Positions 31,575 to 35,199 of a DNA stretch of 35,199 nucleotides are shown in pieces. Where the stretch lies: assembly GCA_016793305.1 (NCBI GenBank), contig JAEUHU010000267.1, forward strand, positions 1 to 35,199, written 5' to 3'. The position numbers and the translations under genes are program-made. A model generated the notes under the pieces. That model had not been told where the DNA came from, ran no database searches, and worked only from the letters and a program-made list of their open reading frames with translations. Origin of the DNA: Planctomycetota bacterium (GTDB taxonomy: Bacteria; Planctomycetota; UBA1135; UBA2386). Positions within the stretch are counted from its first letter, which is position 1, and every line of letters starts with the position of its first letter.

Positions 31575-33149
31575 ATGACGACCAACGACCCGACCGTGCT
31601 CGAGTTCGAACCCCTGCCCGGCCTCGCCCCAGCCAGCCTGCTCGCCGGAGCGCTGCTCGTCCCGCTCGGGAGGCACCGGTGGGCCTGGACGGTGGCGCGC
31701 GCGGCCAGCGTCGTGGCCCTGGTCCTGGCGGTGGCCAGCGCCATCGCCGCCCCGTGGTGGCCGTCGCTCGCGGTGTCGACCCTGCCGCAGCAGGTGCTGC
31801 TGGTGTTCGTGGCCCTGCTCGGCACGGTGCTGGTCGGCTACTCGGCCCGCTACCTGGACGGGGAGCCGCGGTCCGCGACCTTCGCCGGCTGGCTGCTCGC
31901 CGCCCTCGGCGGGGCCATGTTCGTGCTCGCGACCGACAACCTGCTGCTGCTCGCCCTCGGCTGGGTCACGGCCAGCCTCGCCCTGCAGCAGCTGCTCACC
32001 TTCTGCCCCGGGCGGCCCTGGGCCCTGATCGCCGCCCGCGAGAAGTTCCTGGTCGCGCGGGCCGCCGACCTGTTGGTGATGGTCTCGACGGTGTTGCTGG
32101 CGAGCCGCGCCGGCACCTTGCACATCGGCGAACTGCACCGGCTGGCGACCACCGGTGCCTTGGGTTCCTCCGAGCACTGGGCCGTGCTGCTGCTGGCGGT
32201 CGCTGCACTGCTGAAGTGCGCGCAGCTGCCGTTCCACGGCTGGTTGCTGCGCGTCGTCGAGTCGCCGACGCCGGTGTCGGCGCTGCTGCACGCGGGGGTC
32301 GTCAACCTGGGTGGCTTCGTGCTGCTGCGCATGGCGCCCTTGCTGGCCGAGGTTCCGGCGGCGATGTGGCTGCTGGTGGTGGTCGGCGGCCTGACGGCGT
32401 CGATCGGAGCTCTGGCGAGCAGCACCCAGCCGAGCGTCAAGCTGGCACTGTCGTGGTCGACGGTCGGCCAGATGGGTTTCCTGATGGTCCAATGCGGCCT
32501 CGGGCTGTGGGAGATGGCGCTGCTGCACCTCGTCGCCCACTCCGCCTACAAGGCCCACGCCTTCCTGTCGGCTGGTTCGACCGTGCGGCGCAGCGCTGCC
32601 GACGCGATGGCGAGGCCGATGGGCCTCGCCGATGTACGGTCCCGCGTCCTGGCGCTCGCGACGGCGGCCGGACTGGTGCTCGGCCTCGCGCTCCTGGTGG
32701 TGCGCGAACCGCTCGCCGATCCGGCGGTGCTCGTCGGCGCGATCGTGCTGGCCTGCGGGTTGGCGCCGCTGCTCGAAGGCGTGGCGCCGTCCGCGCGCGT
32801 GGTCGGACGCGGCCTCGTGCTGGCGGTCGTGTGTGCCGGCATCTGGTTCGCCCTGCACTCGGTGCTGCGCCCGTGGCTCGGGCTGCCGGTCGTGGCCCCG
32901 GCCAGCTGGCCGCTCGCGATCACGGCGCTCGCCTGCCTCGCCCCGCTCGCGCTCGTCCGCCTGCTGGTGGTCGTGGCTCCGGGTCATCGCGTCGCCGTCG
33001 CCCTCCATTGGTTGTGCCAGCGCGGCTGGTTCGTCGATCGCTGGTTCACGCGCTGCGTGTTCCTGACCTTCTGGCTGTCGCCGTTCTCGGCGCGATCGCA
33101 TGCCGTTCCCGACCTGACGTCCGCTTCGCGCGGGCGAGGAGACCTGTGA
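31575..33149 (+). CDS. dabB: DabB, NuoL-like membrane subunit of the DAB inorganic-carbon pump
   Basis: A 524-residue polytopic protein of the proton-conducting NuoL/MrpA family, shorter than NuoL. Many hydrophobic helices are visible; the antiporter-like core has LLKCAQLPFHGWLLRVVESP (K214, H221), TPVSALLHAGVVNLGGFVLL, KLALSWSTVGQMGFLMVQCG and HLVAHSAYKAHAFLSAGS (K326). Followed directly by a DUF2309 gene, this defines DabB. It is thought to couple cation (proton) flow to DabA-driven conversion of CO2 to trapped bicarbonate. The stop shares its last base with the dabA ATG (TGATG). The ATG at 31575 was chosen; an upstream in-frame start at 31494 would overlap the operator. Confidence 0.9.
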   Translation: MTTNDPTVLEFEPLPGLAPASLLAGALLVPLGRHRWAWTVARAASVVALVLAVASAIAAPWWPSLAVSTLPQQVLLVFVALLGTVLVGYSARYLDGEPRSATFAGWLLAALGGAMFVLATDNLLLLALGWVTASLALQQLLTFCPGRPWALIAAREKFLVARAADLLVMVSTVLLASRAGTLHIGELHRLATTGALGSSEHWAVLLLAVAALLKCAQLPFHGWLLRVVESPTPVSALLHAGVVNLGGFVLLRMAPLLAEVPAAMWLLVVVGGLTASIGALASSTQPSVKLALSWSTVGQMGFLMVQCGLGLWEMALLHLVAHSAYKAHAFLSAGSTVRRSAADAMARPMGLADVRSRVLALATAAGLVLGLALLVVREPLADPAVLVGAIVLACGLAPLLEGVAPSARVVGRGLVLAVVCAGIWFALHSVLRPWLGLPVVAPASWPLAITALACLAPLALVRLLVVVAPGHRVAVALHWLCQRGWFVDRWFTRCVFLTFWLSPFSARSHAVPDLTSASRGRGDL

Positions 33150-35199
33150 TGTCCACCGTGCTCACCCCGCGTCCGGCCCAGCAAGCCGTTCCCGAACTCG
33201 TGCTCGAACGCGCCTGCGCCGGCATCGCGCCGATCTGGCCACTCGACCGTTCGATCGCCGTGAACCCGGCGCACGGCGCGATCAACCGGCCGTTCGAGCG
33301 CGTCGCCGCCGAACTGGCGGCCACCAATGGGGCGCGCTTCCTGCCGTCGCGGGAGGTGCTGCGCGAGCTCTGGCGCGATCGCCGGTTCGAGCGGCACCAC
33401 GTCGATGCAGCAGTCGCCGAAGCCAACCCGGCCGGCGACGAACGGGAGCGCGCGCGCACCGTCGACGCACTGCTCGCGTCGCTGCAGGAGGAACCAGAAC
33501 CGCTGCGCCGCCTGCCGCTGGTCACCGACCTCGCCGATCGGCACGGGGCCACCGCCGGCGAAGCCCCGTGGTCGGTTCGGGTCGTCGACGAGATCGCACG
33601 CTTCGCCGAGTCGTGGTTCGATCGAGGGCAGGCACTCTGGTCGCCCGACCGGCGGCGTGGCCTGTATCGCACCTGGCGGGCGCGCCTCGCGGCCGACCGC
33701 GGGGTCGTGCAGGGCGCCCAGCGCGGGGCGCTGCGGGCGAGCCTCGCCCGGCTGCCGAGCGAGCCGCACGCCCTGCTGCAGGTCGCGACCGAGCGCCTCG
33801 GTCTCGACGCTGCGGCGCTGTCGCGCGTCGACTACCTCGGGGCCTTGCTCGGCACCGTGCGCGGCTGGGCCGGGTTCTGCGCCCACGAACGTTGGCAGGC
33901 GCGCCTGCGTGGTGGCGACGACCCGTCGCTGGTCGAGCTGCTGGCGGTGCGCCTCGCCTGGGAGGTGCTGTTGCTCGACGTGCTGCTGCTCGACGAGCAA
34001 CTGCCGAAGTTGCGAGCCGCGTGGCTCCGCCATCCGCACCGCATCGCCGAGACGCAGACCGCCCAGCAGGACGAGCGTCTGCTGCTGCGCGCCGCCGAGA
34101 TCGCGTTCCAGGGAGCGATGATCCGCGGGTTCGCGCAAGCGGTCGACGCACGCCCAGCCCCGGCGAAGGTCGCCGTCGCGGCGGTGTTCTGCATCGACGT
34201 TCGCAGTGAGCGCTACCGCCGGGCGCTCGAACGCGCGTCGGGGGACGCGGTGGCGACGCACGGCTTCGCCGGCTTCTTCGGCCTGCCGATCGCGATGACG
34301 CCGCTCGCCACCGGCGACGCAAGGCCGCAGCTGCCGGGACTGTTCGCACCGGCTGTCGAAGCGACGGAGGCGGCCGGCGACCCGGCCCGCACTGCCGCGT
34401 TGTCGCTGCTGCGTGGCGAACGGTTGGCGCTGCGCCGCCGCTGGTCGGCGTTCCGCTCGGGGCCCGGGTCGTGCTTCGCGTTCGTCGAGACGAGCGGCCT
34501 GTGGTCGATCGGTGGTCTGCTCGCCGAGTCGCTGGGCTGGCAGCGACCGGACCGTTCGGAGGAGGCCGGCCTCACGCAGCGCGAACGACACGAGCTGAAG
34601 CCGTGCTGGCTCGGCAGCACCGCCACCGACGTGGCGCGCCGTGCCGACTTCGCGGCTGGTGCGCTGAAGGGCATCGGGCTGCTCCGCGAGTTCCCGCCGC
34701 TCGTGCTGCTCGTCGGGCACGGAGCCTCGACGCGCAACAACGCGCACGCGGCGGCCCTCGACTGCGGCGCCTGCGGCGGCCACAGCGGCCGCGACAACGC
34801 CCGGCTGCTGGCGCGCACGCTCGAGGACCCGGCCGTGCGCGCGGCGCTGCGGGAGCGCGGCATCGACGTGCCGCTGACGACGCGGTTCGTGGGGGCGTTG
34901 CACGACACGACCACCGACGAGGTCGCGGTGTTCGACGCCGACGGGGTCGAGCCGGCCGCACTGGACCAGCTGCGCCAGTGGCTCGAACAGGCCAGCGCCG
35001 CGGTGCGCGCCGAACGGGCGCCCGCCCTCGGCCTCGCCAAGCTCACGCGCCGGCCCGGAGCGCTGCGCCGCGCACTGCAGCGGCGCGCCGCCGACTGGGC
35101 GCAGGTGCGACCCGAATGGGCGCTCGCCGACAACGCGGCCCTGGTGTTCGCCGAGCGATCGCGCACGCGGCACCTCGACCTCGGTGGCCGGGTGTTCCT
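33149..35199 (+). CDS. dabA: DabA (DUF2309), carbonic-anhydrase-like subunit of the DAB pump, C-terminus cut
   Basis: The frame stays open for 683 codons to the window edge; full-length family members have roughly 800 or more residues. The start MSTVLTPRPAQQAV is followed by the conserved IAPIWPLDRSIAVNPAHG. The zinc site of this beta-carbonic-anhydrase-like family is intact: VFCIDVRSERYRRALERAS gives C348 and D350, LLVGHGASTRNNAHAAAL gives H524, and DCGACGG gives C539. HGFAGFFGLPI and FVETSGLWSIGG are further family segments. DabA sits at the cytoplasmic side of DabB and hydrates CO2 in one direction, accumulating bicarbonate. Translation is coupled to dabB through TGATG. Confidence 0.92.
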   Translation, partial: MSTVLTPRPAQQAVPELVLERACAGIAPIWPLDRSIAVNPAHGAINRPFERVAAELAATNGARFLPSREVLRELWRDRRFERHHVDAAVAEANPAGDERERARTVDALLASLQEEPEPLRRLPLVTDLADRHGATAGEAPWSVRVVDEIARFAESWFDRGQALWSPDRRRGLYRTWRARLAADRGVVQGAQRGALRASLARLPSEPHALLQVATERLGLDAAALSRVDYLGALLGTVRGWAGFCAHERWQARLRGGDDPSLVELLAVRLAWEVLLLDVLLLDEQLPKLRAAWLRHPHRIAETQTAQQDERLLLRAAEIAFQGAMIRGFAQAVDARPAPAKVAVAAVFCIDVRSERYRRALERASGDAVATHGFAGFFGLPIAMTPLATGDARPQLPGLFAPAVEATEAAGDPARTAALSLLRGERLALRRRWSAFRSGPGSCFAFVETSGLWSIGGLLAESLGWQRPDRSEEAGLTQRERHELKPCWLGSTATDVARRADFAAGALKGIGLLREFPPLVLLVGHGASTRNNAHAAALDCGACGGHSGRDNARLLARTLEDPAVRAALRERGIDVPLTTRFVGALHDTTTDEVAVFDADGVEPAALDQLRQWLEQASAAVRAERAPALGLAKLTRRPGALRRALQRRAADWAQVRPEWALADNAALVFAERSRTRHLDLGGRVF

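Noticed and set aside
30441..33101. An 886-codon open frame on the minus strand
   Set aside because: It covers ftcD, the LysR gene and dabB in other frames; the translation is Arg/Gln/Gly-rich low complexity with no fold.

Overview
The window is very GC-rich, gene-dense chromosomal DNA, most likely from a Planctomycetota bacterium. The grounds are two giant Ser/Thr kinases with a C-terminal WD40 propeller encoded beside an ECF sigma factor of the TIGR02999 type, a secreted C-type-lectin-like protein with a GTGCAS-type tail, many GTG starts with 4-base GTGA/ATGA overlaps, and Gram-negative outer-membrane genes (LptE, a BamD-like protein, LPS-core-type glycosyltransferases). The phylum call is inference; Acidobacteriota or Myxococcota relatives cannot be excluded by reading alone. 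I see no rRNA, tRNA, CRISPR, prophage, insertion sequence or integrase.

Layout. 1-7785 (minus): two tandem membrane Ser/Thr kinases followed by an ECF sigma factor cut by the window edge, a signalling module transcribed kinase-kinase-sigma. 7786-8303: the only long non-coding stretch, holding a minus-strand terminator. 8304-10200 (minus): a secreted lectin-like protein and MazG. 10336-10938 (plus): Fe-type superoxide dismutase with its own terminator. 11018-16929, probably continuing to 17537 (plus): a tightly overlapping envelope operon with a small helical protein, a WaaE-like GT2, a GT4, an LPS/Kdo-kinase-like protein, a CgeB-like glycosyltransferase, a CNNM/CorC-type CBS protein and a lipoprotein. 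17606-19160 (plus): two tandem cyclophilin-type lipoproteins. 19186-26459 (minus): HDOD-GGDEF protein, CNNM/CorC protein 2, RecO, BamD-like lipoprotein, LptE, PurE and PurK, mostly overlapping by 4 bases. 26664-27464 (plus): a second ECF-like sigma factor. 27560-30577: imidazolonepropionase and glutamate formimidoyltransferase of histidine degradation (plus), with an RsuA/RluB-type pseudouridine synthase antisense between them, overlapping hutI tail to tail. 30590-35199: a NhaR-like LysR regulator divergent from dabB-dabA, a DAB-type inorganic-carbon (bicarbonate) accumulation system; dabA runs off the right edge.

How the parts work together. The right end is a regulated CO2/bicarbonate uptake locus with an apparent LysR box in the 79-base divergent spacer. 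The centre is cell-envelope construction: LPS core sugars and phosphorylation on one strand, outer-membrane assembly factors on the other. The left end is a transmembrane phospho-signalling and sigma-factor switch. The items most worth following up are the DAB locus with its operator, the two-kinase/one-sigma operon with its shared N-terminal motif, and the paired cyclophilin lipoproteins with a shared extra N-terminal segment.
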